Shown: one piece after another, positions 1 through 12,098 of the stretch
Position numbering within the stretch: the first letter of the stretch is position 1
How the letters are laid out: every line of letters begins with the position of its first letter
Assembly (NCBI GenBank): GCA_021234155.1
Contig: JAJEKV010000055.1
Location: 2,165,090 to 2,229,089, forward strand
Origin: Isoetes taiwanensis
Taxonomy: Eukaryota > Streptophyta > Lycopodiopsida > Isoetales > Isoetaceae
DNA: 64,000 bases
Reading direction: 5' to 3'
Notes under the pieces: generated by a model
The model's database searches: none
Seen by the model: only the letters and a program-made list of their open reading frames with translations
Told to the model about the DNA's origin: nothing
Program-made: the position numbers and the translations under genes

Positions 1-291
1 AAAAATACTTTGCCACCCAAAGGCCTATTACTGCTCTGCGATTTCCATGTGTTCCAAATAACATCACTTAAGATACCACTATGTACCTTAGAAACTTAAC
101 TAGTACAAGACCGCGGGTTTTAAATTACACCAATTACAAGGGCAAGGAATCTGTTGGAAGTGCAGAGATCAGAGATACACTTCCGTAAGGGCCTTTCGGT
201 AGTGCCTCAAGAGGGCCTTTGCTTTGCGTCAAAAATTGCCGGTTACAACTTGGAACATATGATCGTTTGAAGTAAAAGGTTTCTTTTTCTC
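1..291. other. No gene seen
   Basis: Unremarkable mixed-composition sequence. I see no open frame with protein-like composition, no RNA gene and no repeat with a second copy in the window. Confidence 0.4.
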
Positions 292-595
292 ATGGGCTAT
301 CTTTTAAAAAAGATATCTTTGTTATGCAGAGAAGCATCATTGAAATTCCTGGCACTATGGAATAAAAGACAGGAAGTTGAATTGTGCTCTGATGATATTG
401 AGTCACTTGGCATAGCAGAAGCCTCTTATGTGAGTTCGGACATGAGTGGATCAGCAGAGCAAAAACATGTGGCAGGTCTACTAATCAGTGCAAATGCAAA
501 TGGGCAGGAACAAGTCTGGAGAGTCAGTTAGCTTACCAAAGGCATCCTCAGTGTGTTCAGATGTGGCTGGCTCGGCAGAACAAAAGCATCCAAAA
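292..595 (+). pseudogene. Decayed repeat-containing coding fragment, family unknown
   Basis: A 79-codon open frame (292-531) holds the peptide SDMSGSAEQKHV. A second copy of the motif, SDVAGSAEQKHP, lies 121 bp downstream (about 557-592) in another frame and beyond the stop. Two related peptide motifs in a regular spacing suggest a once-repetitive protein that has lost its frame by an indel. I recognise no domain. The ATG at 292 has no special support and the fragment could be internal to a larger lost gene. Alternatively this is a chance frame over a DNA-level tandem repeat. Confidence 0.3.
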
Positions 596-917
596 TAGTA
601 GCAGTCCAAAAGAGAAAGCATTGAGAAAGCATTGAGCACGTCCTTTAAGGATGCAGAACATCAGGAATACCTCTTCTGTTTAGAGAACTTGCAATAATGG
701 AGACATGGCACAGACCAAGAACCTTAAGAAAACAGACCGCACCTTAAAAAAATGGCTAAGCCTTGGACAAAGAGTGAATTGCACCAATCTATTGATCAGT
801 TCTTTGGCTTACACAGACTTGGCACTAGGCATGAAAATGTATAAAGTGATTATTATTACATGAACAAAATTTGATAACGTAGACATCAAAATTTGAGTCA
901 GATAGCTTACCTTAATC
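596..917. other. No gene seen
   Basis: AT-rich sequence with stops in all frames. No repeat partner was found in the window. Confidence 0.35.
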
Positions 918-1420
918 TAAGAGGTGCGCCGCCGCACTAGGTCTGCAGTCTGCTGCCATGACTTCAAAAAAAAACATGGAATACTATGGATTTCGGTTAA
1001 AAACATGCGCTTTTGCCTACCATCCCAGAGGGAGGTGCGCCACAAGACTAGATCCTCAGAGGGCCATTGTGGTGATGCATTCAAACCAAAAAACCCAACC
1101 ATTCTTACCTTTCCGAGGATGTGCGCCACCAAGACTGGTCGGATTGAAGCCGAACAAATGAAAATAGGCATGGTAAATCTCTCGTAAATTGGTCCTCACA
1201 AATCACGCTGACATGTGTTTTCCAAAACAGATCTTACCTTCTCGAATGGAGAGCGCCACCGACTAGGGTCGGATTGAAGCAAGAGCGCACCACTAGGTCG
1301 GATTGCAGCTGGAAAAAACATGAAAAACATCGTGGAAATCATGGAAATCATGCAAATCATGCAGCTTATTCAAATCGAACCTACGTTGCTGGATGGTGTG
1401 CGCCGCCGCACTCCTTCTGT
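918..1420 (-). repeat. Five to six degenerate GC-rich boxes, several ending in a splice-donor-like AAGGTAAG
   Basis: In otherwise AT-rich DNA a box related to GTGCGCCACCACTAGGTCGG recurs near 923, 1035, 1120, 1248, 1285 and 1396. Three boxes are preceded on the plus strand by CTTACCTT, which on the minus strand reads AAGGTAAG, a strong plant splice-donor consensus. Read on the minus strand, each unit looks like the 3' end of a duplicated exon encoding a peptide like SIRPVLVAHIL. Either a tandemly duplicated exon or a degenerate tandem repeat fits. No complete reading frame joins the units. Confidence 0.4.
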
Positions 1421-2949
1421 AATGGATAGAAAAATTTCCTTCGAACGATTTTGGGAGAGGTATTTTGAAAAAACAGAGGTACAGAAATATTTTCCGACGT
1501 ACAGAGGAATGTTTCGAGGTTTTTTTCGAATAGAGGTTAAAAAATAATAGAGGTTAAACAATAGAGGTTAAAAAATCATTAATTCCCAAACATCAAACAA
1601 CAAACATCTATTTTTTCAAAAGCAAAAGAGGTTGTAAAGGCATTATTCAAATTCTTGCTTCTCTTATACATTATTTTTTAACGCCTACATTTTCACACGC
1701 CCTAAAATATTTAAACGTTTTAAACCGGCTGAAATTATTGCATTTTGTAATTAGCATACGAAATTGTTGGCGTGCAATTCATCAATTATGAATATTCGTG
1801 ACAGTAATTAATTATTTTGCGGACCCCAATTGATTGTTCAACGTCTTCAAGTTAGCTATTCTAGTTTTAGTAGTCTAGTTTCTTGCGGAAGAGTTCTGTG
1901 TAGCACGAAGTTATTTGTTGTTGCAATGGCTGCAAAACGACCGCGGAGATTCTTTCTTTCACCGCAAATGACGGATAATCTCATCACCGGTAAAACATTG
2001 AGAATGGTATGCTCTTTTGTGAATGGAGAATGTCAACCGCCTAGGAAATGGTTGTGTGAGAGTTTCCAATTTCGAATGAAAAATTGTGTGTTGTGCAATC
2101 TAAAAGTGGTAGAGGAATGACAATTCTTCTTGGACGGTTGTGAATCAAGAGGGGCAGAGTGTGTATGTGGCCCTAGCCCGTAATGGGAACTTTGTCACAA
2201 ATCGAAGGCACGCCTATTATTCTTGAGGTCAAGACTCCTCAAGCACCAATAATTGTTGACAACCCGATCCAAAGATATTCGTGAGAGTAATCGTGAAACA
2301 TTATTTCCACGCTTCAAACACTTGTTGATAGTATTGGTTCTAGCAAACTTAAGAGATTGTGTTCATCCGTTCTCGCACCAATATCGCTGAGATGTCTACC
2401 CTCTAATTACAATGGCAATGTGGTATTTGAGCTACCTCCGGATGACTTGAATTCTATGGCGTGCATGGAAAGAAAGTTTGATCCACATCTCTCGATCTAA
2501 GCCCGAGAAGACAAGTCATTCATTCAAGGCATAGTTAAATATTCCAAGTCTTTGTGGTCATTTAAGGTGCATGAATCCAACGTGTGACTATTTTCTTTCG
2601 TAAGTGTGCCAAATGATGTCCAAAGGAAGGGAACTATGAAGCGCCTACCCGCACTTGGTCCTATATCCCGCTCACATGGAATTCTAGCTTGTGAGTACCG
2701 TGGAGGAACAGCCAACGTGTCTCGCAATATGCGCCATATGTGATATATTATGTTATACCCGACGAAGTCATGCACACAAGATTATCCATTCATGTTGGTT
2801 TACATGATCATCCTATCGAGAACTCCTCCAACTCGTGAAGAAATACATTTGCTTTGCAATGGTCAATAGTAGAGTTAATGCTTCCATAGGAAGCAAGAAG
2901 GGTGCAAAACAGATACATGATGGAGGTAGCTATGGAGCTCATCACAACA
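1421..2949. other. Mostly AT-rich; weak decayed coding sequence at the right end
   Basis: Short open stretches are present, for example a frame around 2420-2500 reading VVFELPPDDLNSMACMERKF before a stop. They may be upstream exons of the MULE-like gene that follows, but they cannot be joined with confidence. No RNA gene or terminal repeat was seen. Confidence 0.3.
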
Positions 2950-3046
2950 ACTTGATAACAACTACCGACAGATGACATACAGTTGTGGGGAGAGATAAAA
3001 TAGACAATCTTTTGAAGCAACTTCAACCTCTTTGCAACAAAAGAAG

Positions 3047-3118
3047 GTATTCTTATGCTCAAGTTTAAATTGTAACTATTTGATGCTCTTTATTTTCTAA
3101 AAATTTGTTCTGTTGTAG
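3047..3118 (+). other. Intron of the MULE-like gene (72 nt)
   Basis: Donor AAG|GTATTC and acceptor TTGTAG|GA. Splicing joins NLLKQLQPLCNKRR to IRQWINKSL in frame. Confidence 0.6.
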
Positions 3119-3430
3119 GATACGTCAATGGATAAATAAGAGTCTTGAAAGTAAAGTCCACCAAAAAGATGAAGTTGGAAAGATCATATACTTAAAACAG
3201 CACTGCAAATACCAATTCTTCCACGGTTCCAAATTTCCATACCAACTTCATGATGAAGAAAATGGTCGGTGCTATATCTTCAAAATGTCCACAACAGGAG
3301 CAGGTTCCGGAGTCGAACTCGTCAATCGAATGCGTCCAGGAGGAGATTTAGAAAACTCTTGGGTACATTTTGACCACGTAAAACGCACTGTTGGGTGGAC
3401 TACTTTAGCATGTCATGTGTATGACCCAAG

Positions 3431-3509
3431 GTGATATTCTTATCTATCATGTTTTTCACTTGACATTTCAAACTATTTATTTACTTACTGTAATTTCTGA
3501 AATGTGCAG
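3431..3509 (+). other. Intron of the MULE-like gene (79 nt)
   Basis: Donor CCAAG|GTGATA and acceptor TGTGCAG|T. Removing it joins HVYDP to MRCLLTIATCDMK through one split codon, which bypasses the in-frame stop that otherwise follows the donor. Confidence 0.65.
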
Positions 3510-5288
3510 TATGCGTTGCCTTCTTACAATAGCAACATGTGACATGAAAACGGAGGATACGGAAGCTCAGATAAAGTTCTGGACAAAGCTAAATAAAGTT
3601 ATGGCACTAAGGAACTCACCACCTGCTCAGTTCAAAGGATTCATGGCAGACGAAGCTCAGGCTAATTGGAATGCAATTCGGGTTGTGTTCAATGATGGCC
3701 AGCCCATGGAAGGAAAGGAACGTGGCTGTAAGTTCCATTGGGAACAATGTCTTCAACGACACACAAATAAGTACATATTCCAAGAGCATAGACAAGAGCA
3801 TCTAAATTTGTGCAGGGCATGGAGATCAGCACCCACTGCAGAGGATGCTGAGGTTGCATTCCAAAATATTGTCAGTTGGTGGCCTGGCAAAACTAGCCCT
3901 TCGCATTATAAGTTCATTAGGCTCGTGGCTAGCATGGTGGCATCAAAGAGTGAGCAGATGGGGCAACTTCATGGAGGATGGAGTGAATCTAGCAACTGCA
4001 GCTCAAATCCCTAACACTAATCTATCAGAATCTGTGCATGCTAGTTGGCTAGCATCAAGAGGGTACGTGAATAAATTATCCTTGTACGATGCATGCTTGT
4101 ACGATCTGACAGAAGCTGTGCTGCAAAGTGCAAAGTGCAAAGCACATAGAGAACACAATTTTGTTGGAATAGGTCCAGGGATGGATACCTTAATGCGCAG
4201 AATGGGCACTCCAGTGACTAGTAACGTTACTCCATCTGCTTGTGTCGGCCAAGCAAATAAACTCGGCAGTTTTACATAGTGGTTTAAGGCCCATTCATGC
4301 AGGTTCAGGAGGAAACAATCAGACTGTGCTAAAAAGGACCAGAGATAGCACGGAATATAACAAGGATGTGGGTTCCGGTAGCCATCGTCCAGACAAGAGG
4401 GCCCATACTCGGTCTAGAGTTAGGGTAGATGCTTCAGCAAAGCGGAATATAATCTTTGATGATGCTACATACCTTGTACAGGAGTATGATTTGCTGCCAG
4501 GGGAATGGGCTATTAGAAGAACGAGCCCCGGTAGTAAAAATAAGATGTCAAGGTAGAATAAAGTCCAATGGTCGCAGATGCAATGCTGAAATTAATAAAG
4601 TTCGTACAGAGTCTACTATTGCACCATGCTTCACTGGACAAAGGAAAGTAAATGGGAGAGAGGTCACACAAAGGTTTTGGTTTTGTCCTCAAAATGTGCA
4701 GCATACTTACTATCCAAATTAGCAGTATCATAGCCATACCAACTCGTCCAGCAGATTGGCCTGTGGCAAAAGGAGTAAATATAACTAGTGCAGAGTTGGA
4801 AACATTGGAGAGAGGGAACTATTCCGTTAGAGGGATTACCCCACGGAACTCAATGCCCGATATGGCTAGTGTGAATTCTTCTACTTTGACCAGCTCTGTC
4901 CACTTCATGGAACGTTATGGCAAGCGATGAACGCATTTTAGGGAAGCTTTGTGTAGAAGCTGAAACAAAGCTTAATCAAGCTTTACAACTGGAGTGTGAT
5001 ATTGAGTCTGTCAAGGTCAATATCACCAACAGGGATGTTGCTTACCAGTTGCGTCGACCAGATGAAACTTATACAGTGAGGGTATGCAAGCATCCCACCG
5101 CATTATGCCCGGATTTCATGGGTAGAGAACTGAAAAGGATATACATTCCATGCAAACATCCTCGATGTAATGATTTGGCGAAAGTCCCAAACCAATTTAC
5201 CCCGTGTTTTCTTGGACATCATTCAGCCTGTATTGACAGAGGATGTTCTCCAAAGGGTCCTCGCCTGAGGAACAACAGTTCTTGGTAG

Positions 5289-6014
5289 GAAGATTTCCAT
5301 ATCAAATTATAATAGTTATTAGTGTGGTAATCAGCAATTTCGCTACATGTTGACCCAAACTGATCTCATTATGGTATATGTTATAACCTTCACACTACAC
5401 ATGTTCATTAGATGAACGCAAAATTGTTCTATTTTAAAAGGTCTTATAGTGACTTTTGCTACATGGAAAAAAAATGGCGAGTGGTGCGACATGCCACAAT
5501 AGAATATTCCAAAGAATATTCTCCCATGAAACCCTCCAAATAAAATTCCCCTCTAGCACAAGTTTTATATACTGATGGTTGATGCTGCTCTTACTAAATG
5601 ATGCTGTGATGCATTTTAGCAAATAAATAGTCAGTGTATGTCTCTCATTTCATATTTTAGTGTATGTCTCTCATTTCATATTTCCTTTCTACGACCAACA
5701 AGAAGGTCGGAATGTAGATGCAATGTGGTCTGTCACTGCCCTGCTCTACTTCTAAAGGTTAGCCCCGATTTATATGCTTTCATTGCTCTGATTCTGCTAC
5801 ATTTTAATTGTACCCTTGTTTGTTTGCAGTTTGACAGAATGTCTTTTCTTGCTAGAAAATCCCAACTTTTAATAGGACGAGCTGAGCAACTCATGTTCTT
5901 ATAGGTAATGCTTGTACTCTATATATCTAGATTGTGCTTTCTGAAGCTGAATAGCACTGGGATATCAGGCTGGTGATGACTCAGTTTTGAGATGTTTTGC
6001 AACAATGTGATGTT
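5289..6014. other. AT-rich non-coding host sequence with a 24-bp tandem duplication
   Basis: No coding signal. At about 5635-5683 the unit TGTATGTCTCTCATTTCATA is present twice in tandem. The stretch ends at the gypsy target site TGTAG. Confidence 0.4.
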
Positions 6015-6019
6015 TGTAG

Positions 6020-7602
6020 TGTGACGCTCCCTGAATATATACTACGGACCCCTGGGTATACATACGGGACTTTCCTCCCATGCACCATCTCACCATGAGG
6101 AGGGCTCCCTCCATCCCGACCTCCCGACCGCCTAATAGAGACGCCGCGGGTGAAGGACACCTGAGGGGTCATTCGCCCACGCCGATGAAGCCTTCACGTC
6201 CGCGGAAGCATGAATACAAGGGTTAGCACGCAGCATAAATCATATACAAATAGCCACCTCGAAGGGTGGCGCATCCATCCAAATACCAACAACAAAGAAT
6301 ATGCATCTAAACTAAGAAAACACCCAAAACCCCGGTTCTACCCCGGCTCCGACTCTAGTGGGGGAACGACTGACGGCTGGGTCTCGTGGAATCAGCAGAC
6401 CGAAGTCTTGGCATGGCGCTGGCCGGCATAGAACATCGGCTAGGGTTGTCCACTCCATCCATCCTCCTCCCGCACACTTTGGTGATGGGTCGATTCACGC
6501 TATGGCTTCGCTATAGCCTTCCGGAGACGCAGTCTCAAGGTATCACCCTTTGAGCCTACTCCAGGTTCATGACACCTGGTCCGATGAGGCAGGTTGGGGA
6601 AGCGTCCCCTTCCAGGATCACAGTGGTTCCATGGGTGAGCTAGAGAACACGTGCCGCATCAGCGACCCCCGCATCCATACCCAACTTACTCACCCTAATT
6701 CTACTCAAAGTGCATGGTGCCCCATACGGGTCACACCACTACACCCAGGGAGTGTCAGACCTATACCCGGCCCTCCACGTGACCGGCTATCAGGCCTAGC
6801 TCACTGTAGGAGTCCCAGGAGCCTTTTATGCTCGTGCAAGACCCCACCCCCTACTTCACCACTGCGTCCTTTATCTGGTGCTAAGCCAGACCATAGTGCC
6901 TATGACCCGGTGGGCTCTTGTGCACAGGCCGAACTAGTAGGGTGTTAAGGAACACTAGGAGCATTCTATATGCTAGTTCAGAGGCCTCTACCCCCCTTTA
7001 ACCCCTCAAGCATCGAAACTCATCAACTAACTCATAGAGACATCGACCCTTTCATAACAGAGCATCATTCATAATTGAACAATATTCCTAGTTACCAAAG
7101 AAGGGGTTAATCTGAACCAAAGCTAGTCGACAAGAATACCAAAGTATTATCCTACAATTTGCAAGTTAAGCTACCATCGACCAAGAGTGTTTCGCTAGAG
7201 CCCGTTGTCAAGAGGCGCTTCCATGGTCTTTGCCAGACCGGGGTGGCAGCGACTAGCTAGCGGTGTCTTGGCGATTGGGTTCAAAGAATCGGGCTCGAGC
7301 GCTTAGCCGCTTCGGTCTTTGGTTGGGTCGAAATTGGGGTGATATGAGGATGGCGCCTCCCTTTGGTGGCCTAGTTTAGCAACCCTCATGTTTGGCCATC
7401 CCAAGTTATGCCAAATGGCTTTCCCACTATGAATTGACCTAATCACATGTCTTTAGATAATTATCCTTTATAATTAAGTTAACATAGCTAATTAAATCCA
7501 TTGTGGCCAACCCCCAGGTTATCATACCCTAGGTGACGTACCTATACTAGGTGATTTGTCAATATATTTATAATATACCGTATAAATACTTGGAACGTCA
7601 CA
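6020..7602 (-). repeat. Left (3') LTR of the gypsy element
   Basis: 1,583 bp, starting TGTGACGCTCC and ending GGAACGTCACA. A second copy, split in two, lies at 17443-18304 and 31943-32672. AT-rich blocks (for example about 6210-6330 against 17640-17755) are essentially identical, while GC-rich blocks differ strongly. No transcription start or polyadenylation site could be placed. Confidence 0.9.
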
Positions 7603-7616
7603 TTCTCCCCTCCTTA
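7603..7616 (-). promoter_or_regulatory. Polypurine tract of the gypsy element
   Basis: The minus strand reads CTAAGGAGGGGAGAA directly before the LTR TGTGACG, the expected plus-strand DNA primer. The same tract occurs at 61542 beside the second gypsy LTR. Confidence 0.8.
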
Positions 7617-8195
7617 GAATTAATGCTGTCCTCAGCATTGGGGTTAGTTACAGATATACTAATAAGGAAAATATATTATAAAGGAAGGTAATTCCTTATT
7701 TCCAATGGTAATATATATTAAAACTTTTGAAGTTCAAAACAGTTTAAGCACTAAAGTGCATTTCAGATGATTTATCATAATCAACAAGTTCAAGGACCAA
7801 GGTCCAATGTCGACATTAGAGCAACAACAAAAGAAGACGTGTAGACAAAATAAACTTGAAGAGTTCGGGTCATCAGCAACCCTCTAACATTTGCAGGTCA
7901 CGTACTGCTCACTGGCCTGCACATGTCAGTATATCAGTATATATATATTTAGATTGTGGTTGAAGGGACCACCCCCTTATAGTAAAGAAATAAACTCTAT
8001 CTACCAGGGGACCTATCCTGTCTATGGTTTGCAGTTCATTGCAGCATAGGGAATGGTCAAGTTCCCATTGTAGCCGAGATGAACGTAGCCTATGACCTAT
8101 ATGCTGTCGTAGCAAGTCGTGGTCAGCCTATGACCATGTCCTAGAGAACACAAAGGTGATCTCATCATCGATAACGATTATTACTTGCGATGCAT
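7617..8195 (-). other. Gypsy 3' untranslated region
   Basis: AT-rich sequence between the chromodomain stop and the polypurine tract. No further domain was seen. Confidence 0.5.
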
Positions 8196-8744
8196 CTACC
8201 CCTCTAGGGCGCTACTCTTGGGAATAAAGCTTCCAAGCTTACCACCGGGTGCGGGGTTGATAGCATCGTTGATGGTGCGGCCTTGAGATTCCCGCATAAA
8301 GTCCGGATAGTGCTTGTCAAGGTCTATCTTCATTACCCACGTAGCATCCTCAACTGGTAAGTGTTTCCACTTAACCAAGTATTGCAACATTTGAGTCCTT
8401 CTGGTTTGTTTGTAAGCTCGATCAAGAAGAGCTTCGGGCACTATTTCCAGTTGCTCTTCTGTCATTTCTAGGAGGGTTGGGGAATCCAAAACCTCCTCTG
8501 GATCAGGGGTATGTTGTTTCAGAAGACTCACGTGAAAAACCTTGTGGATCTTTAAGCGGGGTGGCAAATCCAAACGGTACGCCTGCTCACCAACATGCTC
8601 AATAATCTTGAACGGTCCAGCCCATCTGGGTGCCAACTTCTTGCAGTTGCCAATCTTAAGCTTGGCTTGTTTCACCTTAATCTTAAGCCAAACCGAAATT
8701 ACCGCCCCTGAAAATGCGTGGGTTCTCAGGTTTGTCGGCCACAC
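8196..8744 (-). pseudogene. Gypsy integrase C-terminus with chromodomain
   Basis: About 180 residues. The first half has the gypsy integrase C-terminal (GPY/F-like) pattern KLAPRWAGPFKI, then LDLPPRLKIHKVFHVSLLK. The second half has LLDRAYKQTRRTQMLQYLVKW followed by EDATWV, the signature of a chromodomain, expected to bind methylated histone H3 tails and steer integration. It stops at 8196, consistent with the end of the polyprotein. The frame is offset from the catalytic core upstream, so an indel lies near 8726-8744. Confidence 0.8.
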
Positions 8745-9516
8745 TCTTCCTCCGACATCGCGTGCGTTAATAAATAACCACGAACTTCTTCGACCAGCGC
8801 TTGCATCTCTAAGAGGAGTTGTTGAGAAACCTCTACTTTAGAGACGGGGTTATGCCATGTATCTGGGGTAAGGCATTGATAACCATAATTTATCATAAAG
8901 GGAGACATCCTGGAAGATTCCTGCTTCATGCTGTTATAAGCAAACTCGACCAAATAAATATAGTCAGCCCATTGTGATTGCTTACTCCATACATAACTTC
9001 TTAGCATATCCTCTATAATGCGATTGGTCCTCGTCGGCAATCTGCTTGAGGATGATATGCTGTGCTCATAGCAAGCTTGGTCTGAATGGTGGTAAAGAAA
9101 TCTTTCCAGAATGCGCTCACAAATTTGGGATCCCTATCCGACACAATTACTCGTGGCATTCCGTGTAATCTGAAGATTTCCTTGGCAAATAGCAGAGCAG
9201 TATCAAAGGCTGTATCCGTGGTACGACATGGCAAGAAATGAGCCATTTTCGACAATTTGTCGACCACAACCATCAAGGCATCATATCCCCGGAGAGTTCT
9301 TGGAAGGCTCACAATAAAATCCATGGTTATCACTTCCCATTTGGCGTTGGGCACATCCAGAGGTTGTAGCTCACCCGAATTCTTAATCGCTACGCTTTTA
9401 GTATGCCGGCATACCCGACAGCCGCCTAATATATCCGCAATGTCCTTCTTCATAGAAGGCCGTAAATAGCCGGAGCGAATCTTAAAGTAGGTTTTCATAA
9501 ACCCCTGCGTGTCCAA
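8726..9516 (-). pseudogene. Gypsy integrase zinc-binding domain and catalytic core, frameshifted
   Basis: From the minus-strand start: CRVCRHTK (the CC half of the HHCC zinc site), MDFIVSLP with the first catalytic Asp, VSDRDPKF with the second Asp, then STAYHPQAD. The frame breaks just there (about 9013-9040), at the segment that should carry the catalytic Glu, and continues in another frame as TRTNRIIEDMLRSYV and WADYIYLVEFAYNS. The domain would join element DNA to the target. Confidence 0.8.
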
Positions 9517-9630
9517 AATATAGGGCTATTGTGTGTGTCATGAAGAATGAGTTTCCATTCTTCAGTCTCAGGGTACACACAACTTATCCTTGTGGTATAA
9601 TAAGTTGCCCTCTTTCTTATAGGCACGCAC

Positions 9631-10140
9631 TTAAAGCGCCACGCTCGCCAGATCCGTCGCGAGCTTCCTTAGCCAAACTCTCCCAAATGTCCGCGTAACT
9701 CCTGGATCGTGGCCAAGGTCCGTTTCTATCTCGCTTGCCAAACTCACCGTAAGCTGAGAAATGGCATTGCAATGGGTTCGGTCACCAAGGGGTGGCGTGA
9801 TAGCATCCGCAACCACGTTGTGCTTGCCGGGCTTATACATAATCTCAAAATCATACTCCTCGAAATTCCATCCATCTTCTCCGACGGAGATTGAGGTTCT
9901 ACCGGTGGATAAATAATCGGAGACTTTGATGATCCGTATCCAATTGGAATCTTCTACCAAGAAGGTAGTGTCTCCATATCGCAAAGCACCTAACAACAAC
10001 GCTAACAATTCCCCGATCATGGGTAGGATATCGCTGCTCTGTCTCATTCATCTTCTTTGAATCGTAGGCAATTACCCTCCCTCCCCGCATTAGGACCCCA
10101 CCGGTGGCAATTTTACCGGCATCCGTCGCCACTAGCTTAT
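9631..10140 (-). pseudogene. Gypsy RNase H, frameshifted
   Basis: Two overlapping frames together give ATDAGKIATGGVLM, GGRVIAYDSKKMNETEQRYP, QLDTDHQSLR and EYDFEIMYKPGKHNVVADA, the usual gypsy RNase H order (primer removal and RNA template digestion). A frame change lies near 9900-10047. The segment after ATDA is shortened compared with the family. Confidence 0.75.
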
Positions 10141-10259
10141 CCCTGCTCGGGATCGGGTAATGTGAGAACCGGTGCTGATGTTAGGGCATCCTTAAGCTGG
10201 CCGGAAACTCTGGCGAACTTTCGCCTTCCGCTGGGTCCATCCAATCTTTCACCTTCTCA

Positions 10260-11060
10260 TGCTTTGTAAGAGGAGCTGCAATCTTCGCGAAATCCTTTAC
10301 AAATTTTCGATAGTAGCCTCGCTAATCCCAAGAAACTCCGACTTCGAAACATTCCCCGAATAGGCCATTCCCTTACGGCCTCTATCTTTGTGGGATCACA
10401 GAGCAATTCCCTCTGCTGAAATGATATGGCCTAAATAATCAACCTTCGGAGTGGCGAACTTGCACTTAGAGAACTTGGCATAGAGTTGATGACGCCCTCA
10501 GCCTTTGCGAGGGCCAGTCTAAGATGTCCGCATCATGTTCCTCAAGGGTCTTGCATCAGAGATGAGAATGTCGTCAAGAAGATAACAACAAAATCATCCA
10601 AGTATTGTCGGAAGACATCATTCATCGGCCGCATGAATGTTGCCGGGCATTAGTTAATCCAAAAGGCATAATCAGAAATTCATAATGCCCATACCTAGTG
10701 CGAAAAGCGGATTTATGGATGTCCTCCTCCTTGATCCTTATCTGATGGTATCCGGGCGATCAATCTTTTGAGAAATACTTAGCCCCTTGTAACCCGATCC
10801 ATTAGGTCATCTGCCCTAGGCAAAGCATAGCGATTCTTGATGGTATGCTTGTTAAGTTGCCGGTAGTCAATACACATCCTCGCCAGTCCGCCCTTTTCTT
10901 AACGAAGAGAATAGGGGCAAAGGCTTAAACACTAGGTCGAATGAAACCTAGGTTTAGCAGCTCTCCGGTTGTTTCTTAAGTTCCCGCCAATTGCGGAGGA
11001 CTCATGCGCGGTGCAGAGCCTTGCTGGTAGGCTTGGTACCGGTTTCTAAAGCTATTTCAC
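10260..11060 (-). pseudogene. Gypsy reverse transcriptase, heavily broken
   Basis: No long frame survives, but the minus strand reads [18 protein letters not shown] and [15 protein letters not shown] near 10660-10760, then YLDDFVVIF near 10580-10600, where a further frame change follows. These are RT palm-region motifs including the catalytic YLDD. Breaks occur roughly every 100-200 bp. Confidence 0.7.
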
Positions 11061-11640
11061 ATTCCACCCCTCTAAAAGGAGGAAGCTTCGGATCTCATCC
11101 GAAAAAGATCACCATATTCGAGAAGATTAGCAATCCCCTCGGGAGGGCTGCGCCGATTACTTGTTTTGCTTAGCATCCGACTCGATGGAAGCAAGCATAA
11201 CGATGCAAAGGAGCTTTTCCTTGTGTATAGCTTTATCTAACCGTCTCGATGGACATAGACCGCAGGATAGGGTTGAAAGGTTCACCTTTGATAGTGACGC
11301 TTCCCATTAGTCGTTGAAGGTAACTTCTCTCTTCTCAGCCTATGTTGGCTTTTGCAGATGCCAAGAATTCCATACCAACAATGAGGTCATATTTGCCAAT
11401 ATCCATCAATTCAAACCTAAAGCAACCGGTGCACCCGGGAGTTGCATGTCGAGATTGATGTGACGGCCATGGGTATGTCCGACTTTACCACCTGGCTAGA
11501 GTAACAGCCTCGGTGGGACCTCAATGTTTCTAGACGTAAGACATGGGCCATCCTAGGAGAAGCAAAATTATGTGTACTTCCCCCGTATCCATAAGAATTA
11601 CAAAAAGGCTTCCCCGCCTACTTGGCCTATGTTAGAAATA
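11060..11640 (-). pseudogene. Gypsy aspartic protease region, broken
   Basis: Near 11575-11620 the minus strand encodes VILMDTG followed by a one-frame shift and THNFASP, the active-site region of a retropepsin. The rest of the linker to RT is not open. Confidence 0.55.
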
Positions 11641-11739
11641 ACAGCAGTGACTCCTCAAAGATTGCCGGTTTCTATAGTTTGCAAAGGATATGAGACGCAC
11701 CGCGAATGTAACGGGAGCCTCCTCCTCGACGGGTTGTGT

Positions 11740-11860
11740 TGCTTCGAGGTCATCCCAATCGAGATCGGCCATGGCCAGTCGGGCGTCTAGCGTGACATAA
11801 GGGCAATTTCGCATGAAGTGTCCTGGCCTCATACACTGTAGCATGCCTTATCTCGGCGAG
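11740..11860 (-). pseudogene. Gypsy gag zinc knuckle, first Cys out of frame
   Basis: The open frame reads QCMRPGHFMRNCP, the last three ligands of a CCHC knuckle. The first Cys codon (TGC TAC) is present immediately upstream but one base out of frame. It would bind genomic RNA during packaging. Confidence 0.65.
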
Positions 11861-12098
11861 CTGTTCACGGGCCTCTTTAGGAATAGATCTGTAAGAGGTT
11901 CAACTTTCTTCCGGCATTGTTCTCGCTTATCAGCGCACTAAAAGGTGACCTTCTTTTCCCCGCGGCCATAAGAGTTCTGGCGAGAGGGCCCGGACTTGGC
12001 GGCGAGGTTTATAAGGTGTGGACGGCGTGGGTCGCTAATAAGGAGCGGGGCCAGGCGATCTCGGTTCCTTGGTGTGTCCCCCGCCGAGGCTCAATGCT

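Larger units (their letters stand above)
2950..5288 (+). pseudogene. Multi-exon MULE-like transposase gene, broken by frameshifts
   Basis: The coding parts resemble a Mutator-like transposase. An exon ends at 3046 (NLLKQLQPLCNKRR); intron 3047-3118 (72 nt, GT-AG) leads into exon 3119-3430; intron 3431-3509 (79 nt, GT-AG) leads in phase to exon 3510 onward. The joined frame carries an ACHVYDP segment, then TIATCDMKTED, then GFMADEAQANW with a likely catalytic Asp, and a downstream C-x2-HW pair, the order seen in the MULE DDE region. Frame is lost near 3985-4014 and again near 4280, 4556, 4722 and 4920. The tail (4917-5288) is rich in Cys/His (CKHPTALC, CKHPRCNDL, HHSACIDRGC) and may be a zinc-binding domain. 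No terminal inverted repeats were found, so it may be a decayed transposon or a domesticated gene. Family call is from motif memory. Confidence 0.55.
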
